Assembly (NCBI GenBank): GCA_029204225.1
Contig: CM055094.1
Span: 22,940,657 to 23,004,656, forward strand
Direction of reading: 5' to 3'
Length of the DNA: 64,000 nt
DNA from: Diphasiastrum complanatum
Taxonomy: Eukaryota > Streptophyta > Lycopodiopsida > Lycopodiales > Lycopodiaceae
Numbering within the stretch: the stretch's first letter is position 1; each line of letters opens with the position of its first letter. A program made the position numbers and the translations under genes. Shown here piece after piece: positions 43,660 through 57,422 of the stretch. The notes under the pieces were generated by a model. That model was not told the DNA's origin. It saw only the letters and a list, made by a program, of their open reading frames with translations, and ran no database searches.

Positions 43660-45140
43660 AATAAAATGTGTACATACATAAGAATTGATAAAAGATATTA
43701 ATATTTGATGATATATGTTCCCAAACCCTTAACACATGACTATTCTTGAATTGCGCACATGGAAATGATAGTTGTTATGGCACATGTCTCATCATGAAGG
43801 AAAGGTAAGAAAAAGTGTCTTACTCGAGATAGCTTCCCCATTATTAATCAACAGTACCTCATTGAAATGACATGTGTCTTACTCGAGATAGCTTCCCCAT
43901 TATTAATTAACAGTACCTTATCATGAAATGGTAAACAAATGTGTATAACTCGAACACTGCTCGAGTTGGCACAAAGTTCCCCAAATGAATATGGATGAGA
44001 AGGTGGTGAGCTGTGATGGGATTCAACACATATCTCATCATTCATGATAGTTCAGAAAATGGCTCTAACTCGAGCACTGTTCGAGTTAGCTGCATAGTTC
44101 TCGCCATACATGAGAATTGATAAAACATATCAATGTTTGATGATATATGTTAAAAGGGCCTTAACACATGTTTGATGATATATGTTCTAAGAGACTTAAG
44201 ACATATCAATGTTTGATGATATATGTTCGAAGAGCGTTAGTACTAGCCGAGTTGGCTTCCATATTATTTTTGACATTATTCAAGACAGGTGATAAAATGC
44301 CATTAACTCGAGCACTGTTCGAGTTTTGTGCACAATTTTGTAAATCCATAAGAATGGCCAAAACAGATTAATCTTTGATGATATATATTAACAAACCATT
44401 AACACATGGGAATATTGACATATTGTAAACATTAATTGAGCACATGAAAATGAATTGTCCACAATATTGAGTAACAATTGCTCATTGAAATGGCATGTGA
44501 CTGAGTAGATATCTTATCATGAAATGGTAACAAAATACGTCTAACTCGAACTTGTATGAGTTGGCTGCACAATTTCTCAAATGTATGTGGATAAGAAGAT
44601 GATATTAATTTTTGAAGATATATACAAGTCTCATCATTCAAGATGGTTGAGAAAATGGCTCTAACTTGAGCACTGTTCAAGTTAGCTGCATAAATCAATC
44701 CATACATGAGGATTGAGAGAACATATTAATGTTTGATTATATATGTTCCCAAACCCTTAACACATGGGTATAAAAGTTGTTCTCGCACATATCTCATCCT
44801 GATATTTGGCACATATCTCATCATTTCTGATAGTTGAGAAACTGGCTCTTACTCGAGCAATGTTCGAGTTAGCTACATAAATCTGTCCATCCATGAGAAT
44901 TGATAAAATATATTGATCTTTAATGATATATATTTCCAAACTCTTAGCACATGGGTATTCTTGAATTGTGCACATGGAAATGAGAGGTGCTCTGGCACAT
45001 ATCTCATCGCGATAGCATTGCTCAAGTTGGCCTCCACATTATTGATTGACAATATCTCATTGAAATGACATGCGACTAAATGCACACTTGAATTGGATGA
45101 ATTTTTCAATCTCAATTTCGCTTGCACTAGACAAAAAACT
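43660..45140. repeat. Satellite of ~200-330-bp units with hairpin cores
   Basis: At least five diverged units share AGAATTGATAAAA, TTTGATGATATATGTT, CTTAACACATGGGTATTCTTGAATTG and GCACATGGAAATGA (near 43680, 44110, 44350, 44710 and 44900). Each also carries a short perfect or near-perfect inverted repeat with arms like TAACTCGA/TCGAGTTA around a GCACTGT loop. Two inner duplications are visible: 62 bp at ~43816-43935 and a ~43-bp unit at 44125-44235. No coding sense. Confidence 0.85.
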
Positions 45141-45179
45141 ACTGAAGGCTAGAGATCAATGTAACTCCCCAACCGCAAA

Positions 45180-45610
45180 CATGACGCTCAAAACTACACA
45201 ATAACATATCGCGCAGATTTTGACGTGGGCGTCCGACGTATGCTCAAAAATTTTATAATTTGTCACAATTCGACACGTCGAAGTCCGACGTCCCAGTAAA
45301 AAATCTGAAAATCAGAGTTCGACAATCAGGAAATATGGGCGGCAACCAAGTTTTCAAAGGCACGTTGAGATCCGACATGTCGGATTCCTACTTGCAGACG
45401 TGGATATGACCTGTTATAGATTTTCTTTTTAAAATACGTGTAATCCGACGTGGACGTCAAAATCCGATGTCCACGTTGGCAAGCCAAAAAGCCTATCCAT
45501 GGCATCTAGCACATTTGCTTGGGCCTAAATGGGTACAGACGTCGGATTCCGACATGTTTGGAAAACGTCGAATTCTGACGTCTGTTTCAATCTTCGAATT
45601 TGCGCAATCC
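45180..45610. repeat. TCCGACGT-rich tract
   Basis: GTCCGACGT, ATCCGACGT, CGACGTCGGA-like and ACGTCGGATTCCGACATG phrases recur in both orientations at about 45232, 45286, 45372, 45443, 45460 and 45540. It is richer in CpG than its surroundings and could be an LTR fragment, though no ends were found. AGTGCTTGAGG repeats follow to ~45770. Confidence 0.55.
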
Positions 45611-45865
45611 AACGCCTTCTCTCTCACTTTGTTTTTTGCAGGTTTGAGCGTCTTTGGAGCAATTGAGGGCAATTGAAGACCAGTGCTTGAGGGCTTGAAG
45701 ATTAGTGCTTGAGGGTGCTTCAAGATCAGTGCTTGAAGATCATTGTTTGAGGTTGGTGCTTGATTTTTGTTTGTTTTTTTTTTGTTTGTTTGTTTGAGGT
45801 TGGTGTTTGTTTGTTTGTTTTAAAAAGAGATAGAGAGTGTGAAAGATAGAAAGAGATAGAGAGAA

Positions 45866-45897
<32 letters not shown>
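45866..45897. repeat. (GT)n microsatellite
   Basis: About 15 GT units; it opens the microsatellite-rich part of the window. Confidence 0.95.
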
Positions 45898-45899
<2 letters not shown>

Positions 45900-46086
45900 T
45901 TAAAATTTTGCATTGATTTAAAATGGTTTTGAATGGTCTTGTAATAGATTATTAGTATTATTTAGGATAGTAGATTTAGGATTATTAGATTTGTAATTTG
46001 TGAGAGAGAAAGAGAGAGAAGAGGTGAAGTGTAGATGTATGCTTGAAGATATTGAAAGATTTTGGAGTCTTTTTTAAAAAAATAAA

Positions 46087-46300
<214 letters not shown>

Positions 46301-46309
46301 ATAATAGAT

Positions 46310-46885
<576 letters not shown>

Positions 46886-46897
46886 TGGTATCAGAGC
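46886..46897 (+). other. tRNA-Met primer binding site, element I
   Basis: TGGTATCAGAGC follows the LTR end without a gap. It is an exact copia PBS. Confidence 0.95.
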
Positions 46898-47734
46898 TAC
46901 GATAGTCCTACGTGCCTGATCAATGGATACAGCTTGTCACAGGCTCTACAACGAAGTGAGAAAGTCCTTCACAGGAGGTGAAAGCTTGGAGAATAAAAAA
47001 AAACGGCTGGAAGAAATCCTTCTTGATGTATTTTGCAGGTTTTGGAACTCACAGTTATTAGCAAGACACAATCCCGGAGACTTCGGAAAGGCCAGGGCAG
47101 CATCAGACAGATTGAAAATATGTTGAGTGGAAAAAGTTTTACAATTTTTTTTTTTTAATCTTTGTGAAAAGTGTCATCTATCAGAGAGTTGTGCCAAGAA
47201 ATCTCTCATTTGTTTGTTTGGGGTACTGTAAATCACACCAGACAGTGTCTAGCGCTGCCATTCAGAACTTTGAGGCTTCATACCTTTCACATTACTGATA
47301 TTTGTCTGTTTGAACGATCACTCATTTCAAAATCTTTGCAAAGAGGAGGCGGTGTAGCCACTGCGTCGAAGTAAAAAATTTGGAACATTCTCTTTGAAAT
47401 TTCTTATATTCTCTCTTTTTTATATCCATACCAATATCGAATCCAAGCACGCTAGCTAAAGAGAAACCCGAGCAGTCGTACATTTGCGCTCCAGTCCGAT
47501 ATTGCATGTCCGTATCAATATCCAAGCGCACGAGCTAAAGAGAATTCCGAGCAGTTGTACATCCGCGCTCCAGTCCAATATTGCATGCTCCAATATCAAA
47601 TCCTCATGCACAAGTTAAAGAGGATCCTGAGCAGCCATACTTCCGCACTCCATTACAATATCAGGTGTATAACCAAAAAAATATACAATTTTGTGGTGTG
47701 ATAGATTACTTGATCTGAACTCATCTGTTTAGTA
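46898..47734 (+). other. Leader of element I with three ~85-bp tandem repeats
   Basis: Between PBS and gag. A 67-codon frame at 46923-47126 starts close to the PBS; it is lysine/arginine-rich and unrecognised. At 47431-47665 a unit with AATATC, GCTAAAGAG, GAGCAGTCGTACATTTGCGC and CTCCAGTCCGATATTGCATG is repeated three times with changes. Confidence 0.75.
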
Positions 47735-49262
47735 ATGGCAACTCTAAGCGAGAGTGTCCTCAATGAGTCAAGCAAATTGGAAGGAGTCGGCAACTATGCA
47801 GTTTGGAAATTCAAACTAAAGAACATTTTGATGGAAAAGGAGATATGGGAGATCGTGACAGGCGAAGAGACAAGACCAGTGATAGAAGAAGATCAGCGAG
47901 CATTCTACAGGAGAAAACGGAAAGCACAAAATGTCATCAACTTATCATTTAGAGAAGCAATTATTCCCTACATTTCAAATTCAGAAGGACCAAAAGAAGC
48001 ATGGGATACGTTGAAGGCATTGTTTAAGACCACAAACACATCTCGAGTGCTATTCCTGAAGACGAAGCTGCACACATTGCGGATGGATGATGGTGCAATT
48101 GTTGTTGATCACCTACTCAAGATCAAAGAGATTTGTGACCAATTAGCAACAGTTGGAGAGCGAGTACATGATCATGAGATCGTGCAGTTGACATTGAATA
48201 GTTTGAGTGAGTCACATTAGATGTTTGTGACAAGTATAGCCACACGGGAAAATCTTCCAACCTATGAAGAGCTAGGTGGATTGCTTTTGCAGGAAGAACA
48301 ACGTCAAGAGAACTTGAGTCATTGCAACATGGGATTTGATCAAGCTCTTACAGTCAGAGGACGTGGTGGTAGATTTGGTCGTGGAAGACACCAATCAAGA
48401 GGTGAAAACTCAAATTGTGGATCATTCCAATAATTTCAAGAACAATCCAATGATGGCCCGAATCGAAAAAATTGGAACCAAGGCCGAGGTCAAGGACACG
48501 GCTATTCCAAGCAAAATAAACCTGGAAATTTTAGGTATTGCAACAAACCTGGCCACTGGGAGCATGAATGCTTCAAGAAACAGAAGGAGATGGAACAAAG
48601 AAAAGACAAAGGACAAGCAGAAAATTATGCTGATCAACATCAATTTGATGATTATTATTATGAAGACAATTATACTGATCAACATCAATACGATGATGAT
48701 CAATATGAAGATGATACAGGTGAGAGTTCAAAATTGTTCATTACAACATTAATGACAAGTGATGATACCAAGGATACCTGGTACATTGATAGTGGTGCAT
48801 CCAAACACATGACTTCAAGGAAAGAGTGGTTTTTAGAACTCAAAAAAACTCACAATGGTAATGAAGTTGGACAAGCCGATGGCAAATTGCTATCTGTTAA
48901 GTTGGATTGGTACCAGCGAAGCTAGCCAGCAGATAAGCAATGTACAATATGTACCTGGTTTAGCTAACAATCTACTAATTGTTGGGATAATGGCTGATCA
49001 ACAACTCAAGGTTGAGTTTGACAGCAACAAATGTCTTGTCAAAGACATCAAGGATCAATACAAAGTGATTGCTACAGGAGCTAGTGTCAACGAGAATCGA
49101 CTCTACAAATTGAATGCGAGATCTTTTACTCAAGCTATGGTAAGCACTGTTGATAGTCAAAGTGGCCTTTGGCATCAAAATTTTGGTCATATTAGTGCTC
49201 AAAGCTTGCAAATCCTTAAAAGAGGTAATCTAGTTGTTGGATTGCCTAATATCTCTTTTGAA
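47735..49262 (+). pseudogene. copia element I gag, protease and pre-integrase
   Basis: gag starts at ATG 47735 (NYAVWKFKLKNILMEKEIWE) and continues past a TAG at 48218-48220 (SESH-stop-MFVTSIATRE, Gln expected) to LLLQEEQRQE. After a frameshift comes a knuckle FRYCNKPGHWEHECFKK, with its first Cys lost, and an Asp/Tyr-rich linker. The protease WYIDSGASKHMTSRKEWF keeps its catalytic Asp. A further frameshift leads to VQYVPGLANNLLIVG and the pre-integrase SGLWHQNFGHISAQSLQ. It ends abruptly at ~49262 in a piece of 3' LTR, so integrase, RT and RNase H are deleted. It resembles element G more than the others. Confidence 0.92.
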
Positions 49263-49296
49263 GGACATTCAATATGAAGGGTAGTATAATAGAGTT
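49263..49296 (+). mobile_element. Sliver of 3' LTR of element I
   Basis: ACATTCAATATGAAGGGTAG and the following TATAATAGAG match 46785-46818 of the 5' LTR. Both sides are truncated, and satellite sequence (TTTGTGAACATG) follows immediately. Confidence 0.8.
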
Positions 49297-49760
<464 letters not shown>

Positions 49761-50484
49761 GATTTTGTGTGTGTGTGTGTGTTGTGAAGAATTGAAAAAG
49801 ATTATCTATGTTAGATATAGGAGTCTTATGTTTTTTACATCAAGCATCTAGGTGTAGGATGTTGATAGGAATAAATTTGGCATAGATTTAAAATTATGCA
49901 TTTCCACTTGTAATGCCACTGTTGAGCCAAAATAGAGTAAGAGGCTAAACACGTGCCAATTAGAGTGTAGACAAGTGTAAAGCTTTTGTTTGATGAATTC
50001 CAAGAGGTCCAATAAGAAATTGAGGTGTGCTTGAATATAGTCCAATAGAATTAAGAGGTGCATGGATCAATGGTCCAATAGGATCAAGAGGTGACAAAGT
50101 ATGGTCCAATCATAGTTAAGCATAGTGGTAGCTCGTGGATCTACTAGTATCATTGTACTCCTCATTTTGGATCTAATTGATTTGGTGATTTCATGGATTT
50201 TGTGAGTTATTGGATTTCTAGCTTTCTCTCTCTACTCGAGAGCTCATGATGCTTTTTCTCTCTCTACCCGAGCAGAGCAGCTTGTTTTTACTTAGATTAT
50301 TTTTTGAATACTTCCCACACGTGTGAGTGAGAGTTGGAAGTGATTGAATGCATGTAGTAGTGTGTTTTTGCCATAGGATCTAAGATTGATCTTGAATCTC
50401 AATCTAGTCTTGATCTTGGTGCATCTACACACCTTAGGAGATCACAAGTACATGTTGTGGACAATCCACACGTGTGAAATTCAA
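49761..50484. other. Spacer between (GA)n blocks
   Basis: Non-coding. A repeated phrase TGGTCCAATAGGATCAAGAGGTG/TAGTCCAATAGAATTAAGAGGTG occurs at ~50000-50100. Exact CACACGTGTG palindromes at 50316-50325 and 50467-50476 recall the LTRs of elements C and H; the stretch around 50300-50480 may be a piece of such an LTR. Confidence 0.5.
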
Positions 50485-51410
<926 letters not shown>

Positions 51411-51975
51411 GTAGATGACTAGATAGTGTTTGATGGTAATTGTATGTTTGAATTTGCTTATAATAATGGTTCAATTGTGTAATATAGTGTTATTTTTTAA
51501 TTTCTTGTGCATGTGACAAAAATATTCAAAAAAAAGAGAGCAAGCGTTTAAAGAGCAAGCAACTGCACGTTTGCACTTAAGCTTCGAGTGAGTTTACTGG
51601 TGAGTTTTTGTTGTTTTAATTTGTTTTATTATTAGAACACGCTATCTAACATAGTTTTCATTTTGTTCAAAGCAATATCATATTTTATCGCATACACTAG
51701 CAATTAATTAATATGCAAAGGTGAAATGTAGATAATTAAAATCCCCAATTCTAGGAAGGTGTGTAGCCCTTACTTTTCTCCCGTTAAAGGTGAGGTTCTA
51801 ATCTTTCCAACTTGCATGGAAAAACCTACACGCCGCCGGGAGGGAATATGTGGTGACATTCTGAAATAGGACATAACCGCAAGGTTCGGGTATTATAATT
51901 ATCACATTCAACTCTATCTATAAAAGTATACATAAAAAGTATTGCGATGAATATAAAAAAAAGAATGATACATAA
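51411..51975. other. Spacer left of the CACTA transposase
   Basis: No coding sense. The left end of the CACTA transposon should lie here or beyond, but I could not find a convincing CACTA terminus or a target duplication. Confidence 0.4.
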
Positions 51976-53811
51976 TCATAGATCATTCTCATCATTTACA
52001 TCATTTTCGTCATCACACAAGTCTTGACACTCATCTGAATCTAGGTCTAGGTATAATCTTAAATTTTCGATCGTGTCTCTTTGATGATGTGAGCTACCCT
52101 CATATTCAATCTCTTCTTCTTCTAATTCTATCTCATCCAAACGTGGGGGCCTTAAATTACCCCCATTTTGGTCTTGTATAATTGTAGGAATCTCATCATT
52201 TTCATTTATACCTTCTTCTCCCATCATTTTGACATCATTTGGAGTTTGGATGAGTGGTTCAGGTTCTTCCAAAACGTCGTCAAAATTGGGTGGTGGTTCG
52301 TCGTGTGTATCCAATTAAACAATATCTTTTCTTTCTAACACGCGTCGTTTTCTTGCATTAAGTTGGATACACATACCACCATCTTGGGTCTATTCGATCT
52401 GGATGGAATATAATCTGCCAAAGAATTAAAAAAAAATTAAGTTAGTCTTATAAGATTGATACATAAATAATTGGATTGCGAATATTAATGACATTGAAAT
52501 TTTAGAGTCTCACTTGTTTGCAATGTCGTGGCAATACACTAGTGTCATGAGAGTCCATTGATATACATTTTGTTGAGTCAATTTGAGAAAACTTTGAGCT
52601 ATTATTTCTAATCGTGGCGTTGCTTCCACGATAGATGACCTTAAACCATTTTACGTCAAAAATAAAATATTTGTCGTTAGTCTTGTAATCGACTTCATAA
52701 ATATGTTGCAATGTGCCGACATAGTCTAGGTCGCCCGAAATGACATTAGGGTCCCTCGCACTAGAACGACTCTCTTGTTGAAACTTGGCCATTATACCAT
52801 AATCATATGTACGTCACTTGTTGTCAACTCTCAAAACACGGTAAGGGTGTCCATATGCCCACATGGCAGTGTATGATGTATACTAAACACAAAAAAAAAA
52901 AACAAATGTGTGTAATTAGAAATACTATATTGAGTAGTACCAAAACAATATTACACTAACCTTCCATCCACATCTGCGAACAAATTCCCATTCTAATTCG
53001 GTCACTTCTTCTCCATTTTTTGATGCTTTTAGCATCGTATCAAGAACCCATTCACGATAGCATTTTGAAGGTAAAGGCTCCAAAGGTTCGTCGTTCTCCA
53101 ACGCCCTCCTTCTTCTTTGTTTCAATGTTATGTTTCTTTCCTTTTTGGCTTCTTCATACCTAATAGGGTCTTTTCACATGGGTTGTCTGTAGATCTTTAT
53201 GAGCTGCGGAGTTGTCTTTTATGCCAATGATATGGTTCCATAGGGATTCACCGATGTTTTTGAATATGTGCATAGGATCCAATAGATGGTTTATCAATAA
53301 ATTTCTCCAATAGGGTAATTTATGAAAAGTAGACAACCGTTTCATACCATCAATGGATTCATTTCATGAAGAATTAACATCATGATGTTTAAGCCATTCA
53401 CCATGCCATTCCGCTACTCCCATGCGTGGAGATGGTGGTGTAGTTAGAGGATTATCTCCTCGCCCTCCAAAAACTCGCCTATTCAACCTTCGAAAAGGAT
53501 GACTAGGCGGCAAGTATTTGCGATGATTTTTGTACACCGATTGCTTCTTTCGTGGGGCAATCATCCAAGGTCATGTCAACGGCCTTGTCAATTGCATCTT
53601 CCTTGGTGCAATCATTTAGGGTGGGATTAGCACGAAAAATGTTTCGTTTTCTCATCGTTGCTTTTGTCCTTCTTTTCTTTTTTAATCTCTTTAGCACAAT
53701 GGGGGACTCAATGGACTCCCCATCATTGGAGTTATATTCTGATTCTTTTGTATTATTGTCTGAAATAAATATGAATATGTAACAAATTATGATATGTTGT
53801 ATGACAATCAA
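51976..53811 (-). pseudogene. CACTA (En/Spm) TNP2-type transposase, internally deleted
   Basis: Minus-strand exons in order: 53811-53503 (charged N-terminal part, KRLKKKRRTKATMRKRN), 53564-53364 (NHRKYLPPSHPFRRLNRRVFGG, the end of the tnp2 domain), 53345-53160 (MKRLSTFHKLPYWRNLLINHLLDPMHIFKN, which is DUF4218-like), 53125-52925 (MKQRRRRALENDEPLEPLPSKCYREWVLD linker), 52792-52502 (YVGTLQHIYEVDYKTNDKYFIFDVKWF, DUF4216-like) and 52314-51976 (acidic C-terminus). The large catalytic tnp2 region that should precede HRKYLP is missing, so the protein cannot transpose on its own. Exon joins are approximate. Confidence 0.85.
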
Positions 53812-53934
53812 ACACCATGAGTGTAATAAACTTAGCTACTATGATTACTTGTGCTGGGACTGTCTGCTCATAATTTGTAGTGGTTTTAGCTGCATACTCT
53901 TTTTTCTCTCTTTTGTCATTATGACATTCAATCA

Positions 53935-54075
53935 TGAGGGGTTGGCTCAGTTGGTTAGCTTGACATCCAGAATTTCTTTGGTCTCAGGTTCGAGCCTCCC
54001 CTTGGAAACCAAGAAGCATTATTACATTCAACGTTATTTGATACTCTCTTACAAGAGAGCTGGGAAATCTTGAGA
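53935..54075 (+). mobile_element. tRNA-derived SINE-like copy
   Basis: GGGTTGGCTCAGTTGGTTAGC contains a pol III box A (TGGCTCAGTTGG, 53943-53954) and GGTTCGAGCC (53987-53996) is a box B; the 32-bp gap between them fits a tRNA-derived SINE or tRNA pseudogene. No cloverleaf can be completed from the flanking arms, so a functional tRNA is unlikely. The tail to ~54075 is unrelated to tRNA. It lies in a gap of the CACTA element, upstream of its transposase exons. Confidence 0.65.
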
Positions 54076-54999
54076 ATGACATCTAAGCAAAGATTTAGTT
54101 TCTAATGCATGAAAACTAAACATAACCATAATAAAACTAGCAAATATTAAAATATATGTCTTTATGACTTATCTTCAAAAAAATAGTATTGTTTCGGCTA
54201 AAGATGACATAAAGACAAACATTTGTGAAAACATCAAGCATTTATTGTGTGTACCCAAACAACAAATAAAACAATGAGCCAAAATTTTTGTTATAAATTT
54301 TTTTTTGCAAGTTTTTTCTTTCTTAAGATTTCCCTACAAGTTTTTTTCCAAGGTTAATTTGAGATTTGATGAGCAAGACCTATCCTCATCCAACTTCCTC
54401 GCAATAAGAGAAACAATGGAAGCTATTGTCTACTCCTTTGCAGGTGCTTAAAGACTCACTTTGGCAGCATGGCAGGAGAGTAGGGGAGAGGGGAAGGTGG
54501 GTCAAGTAGGAGGGAGGTAGGGAAGAAGGGTAGGAGAGGGAGGGTAGGGAAGGTGAGAGGTATGATTCTTTTATTTCTACTTGCTTATTTATACTTGCTT
54601 GGTGAATAAGCTCAACTGAAGAAAAAAAAAAGTTTAGATTAACAATTTAAACTACCTATAATCAACAATACGTATCCCCATCATTATTATTATTGCTATT
54701 CTATAAAAAAACATTTGCTTTCCAAAAATGGTAATGGATCTAAACATTTGCAATTACATTCTAGTCATGAGTTTAAATAATGTCTCTTATTTAAATTTTG
54801 TGCAGAAGCACATTGAATACATATCTTACATGTTGTCTTAATAATGCCCACAGACTAAATAACTCTATCTATGACTTCTATTTCTCCTAAGTGGTTGCTT
54901 TTGCCACGCCGAGCGAGTTGAAGCAGAACGATTGAGCGACACCGCCTTGCCGCCTCTAATTATAAACTCCTACATAATCACAAAACAATAGAGCCTGTG
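54076..54999. other. Non-coding interior of the CACTA element, with a G-rich tract
   Basis: No gene seen. The tract 54480-54560 is almost pure purine on the plus strand with nine runs of three or four G. The rest is AT-rich. Confidence 0.5.
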
Positions 55000-55345
55000 T
55001 TAGTTTACCAACGTGTTTAGAAAAGGTAGATAGAGAAAAGGGATACAACGAGTTAGTTTACCAACATGTTTAGAAAAGGTAGATAGAGAAAAGGGATACA
55101 ACGAGAAATGATTTAGGGGAGAAAAATGGTGGAGAGAGGAAAGGTACAATACCTCCTCCTCGCTCTCTTCTTCTTAGTTTACCAACGTGTTTAGAAAAGG
55201 TAGATAGAGAAAAGGGATAACGAGTTAGTTTACCAACATGTTTTCAGAAAAGGTAAATAGAGAAAAGGGATACAACAAGAAATGATTTAGGGGAGAAAAA
55301 TGGTGGAGAGAGAAAAGGTACAATACATCCTCCTCGCTCTCTTCC
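55000..55345. repeat. Higher-order tandem repeat
   Basis: A ~53-bp unit (TTAGTTTACCAACGTGTTTAG, AAAAGGTAGATAGAGAAAAG, GGATACAACGA) occurs four times in two pairs. Each pair is followed by GAAATGATTTAGGGGAGAAA, AATGGTGGAGAGAG and CTCCTCCTCGCTCTCTTC, giving a ~175-bp higher-order unit present twice. Confidence 0.9.
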
Positions 55346-55924
55346 TGCTCCGGCTGCAAAAACAGAAGATAGTATGAGTTTTTTTTTACTAATTGATACC
55401 CCAGTGAGGACATTACATGTGAAAAACAGAATACAAATATATGAACACAATATATGATTTATCAAGAGGGAAATCAAATGAGAGATAATGTGCAGACCTG
55501 TGTGGGCTCCTCCTCCGACCCCTCCTGCCTCTGATGCTCTTCCCTAGGACTCTCGTGTGCCTCCTACAGAGTAACAAGATCAATAAATATCAATTTCAAC
55601 ATTATTGTGTTATACGTGAATTATTCTTTCTTGTTGAAAGTTGACATAACAAAAAACATTTATTATAATTATCCGAGCTGCCTCCCAATTTATAAAAACA
55701 TCTGGATTTCGGGCAAGGAGCTCAAAAGTTCACAAGAACCATGTACGTACACATATTTATACTCCGAACGAGTATACTCATGACCCACACACATGATAAC
55801 CACACAAGTAACAACATGCAAGTTCAGTAACGACCACAAATTCACACAAAATACCTTTTTCACTAATTTTATTTCTTTGATGTATTTTTTAATGTAATTT
55901 AAAACTTCTGAAAATGTATGTTCA

Positions 55925-56815
55925 AAAATAAATTCCCAAAACACTGATGGAAGGACTTCGCCCCCCTGCTGCCAAGATGTGAGGCCCTTGACTTTGACAA
56001 ACGCCTTTGGGATGCGGTCTCCTGCTGCCAAAATTTCTCCAAAAAATCTCGACGCTGTGAGACTACTTGCTCCCACACCTCCTCAGGTATCCATGCTTGT
56101 CCTTTACGGCCACCCTGGCAAGAGATCGCCTGTGGGACATGAGCATGCGCATCTTATCTATTATTACTTTATCGTTGAAGGTGTGCTCAGGGGGATTAGG
56201 GAATCGTCTCTTTAAATCATTTATGACCCAGCGCTTCTCAGTGATAGGGACAACCCTCCAGTCTCTAAACATCTTTCTATCAAATGCCCCATGACAGAGC
56301 TCTCTCATATAAGCTAGGACCTCCTTCCCCTTAACATCCTCAACTATAGCCCCTGACGTATCAATGTCATAGTATAATATTGGACCGGCTCTAGCAGGTG
56401 GGGCATCATAACCAGGTGTGATGTCATCAGGTGGTGGTGCGTCACGCACAAGTGAGTCATCTCTATATCTAGGCTCCTCGAAATCATCGTCATCTCCACA
56501 GGCAAAAAAACAACCACCTAAATGACTCTTACGTGGTGTTGACCTAGCAACGTGAGGTGTGGAGGTCTGAGGAGTGGACCTATGTGGTGAGGGCCTCTGT
56601 GATGGTACGAGTGAATGTGCACTAGTGGGGGGCCTCTAAGGACTACCCTGTTGTGAGGCCGCTAGAGAGTCTAACATGGACCTATACTGCTGGAAAACAA
56701 CATTCATTTGTTCTCTCTGCCTAGTAGACGCACTACTTAACCAGTTCATACACTCTTCATGAGACGAAAAAAGACCAGACCCAAGAGATGGAGGGTCAGA
56801 CATCTGCATTTAAAA
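55925..56815 (-). pseudogene. CACTA-associated plant transposase (Transposase_24/Ptta-type) ORF
   Basis: From the ATG at 56815 (or 56809, MSDPPSLGSGLFSSHEE) the minus frame runs through a Ser/Thr/Pro-rich N-terminus, a single TAG at 56636-56638 (after QQGSP) and an acidic stretch, into RKMFRDWRVVPITEKRWVIN, DLKRRFPNPPEHTFNDKVII and MRMLMSHRRSLARVAVKDK. This matches the PF03004-type plant transposase (GKxxNWRxVP...FxxP...R..SHRR). A 1-nt shift near 56095 then leads to AWIPEEVWEQVVSQRRDFLE and RLSKSRASHLGSRGAKSF. The open frame at 55690-56076 in the third frame is a shadow. The protein is the usual second gene of CACTA elements, probably DNA-binding. Confidence 0.82.
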
Positions 56816-57335
56816 AATGAACTATGATTAAGATAACAATGATAAATATAAAACATAAAATAAACTATAACCACAAACCTAAACATAAACTTTATCCTCT
56901 TTTTATTCAATTTCTCTTTGATAATCCTTACCTCTGATCCACTATTTCTAAATCTCTAACTTAAATCTTTCACCCTTAATCTCTTTATATCATGTCCTCA
57001 TGTATACCCTTTCTATGAATCCTTTAATCTAAATTCTAAACATTGAAGCCCTTTTCAACTGTCTTACTTGTTTTCATGATTTTAAAACGTTTACCTTTAT
57101 CAAGTTGTGGCATTGCTCTTCACATTATTTTAGAAAGTTTCAATTGAAAGAAAATACCCACAAACAAAGCAACGAGATTTAACAAAACAAAATAACAATA
57201 TTTCAACAAAACAAAGAAACAAGATTCACGGTAAATAACGCACACCTTGTCTCCAAAAGCTTTGTTTCAAAAGCTTTACCCCAAGAAACTTTACTTCAAA
57301 CTAAGAATACTGTGATAAAAGTGAGGAAAAAGAGT

Positions 57336-57367
<32 letters not shown>

Positions 57368-57370
57368 GAG

Positions 57371-57422
<52 letters not shown>

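Noticed and set aside
53941-54013. A functional tRNA gene
   Set aside because: Boxes A and B are present, but acceptor and anticodon stems cannot be formed; SINE or tRNA relic is more likely.
55690-56076. A 128-codon minus-strand frame next to the CACTA second ORF
   Set aside because: Homology to the plant transposase continues in another frame (AWIPEEVWEQVV...), so this frame is a shadow created by the shift near 56095.
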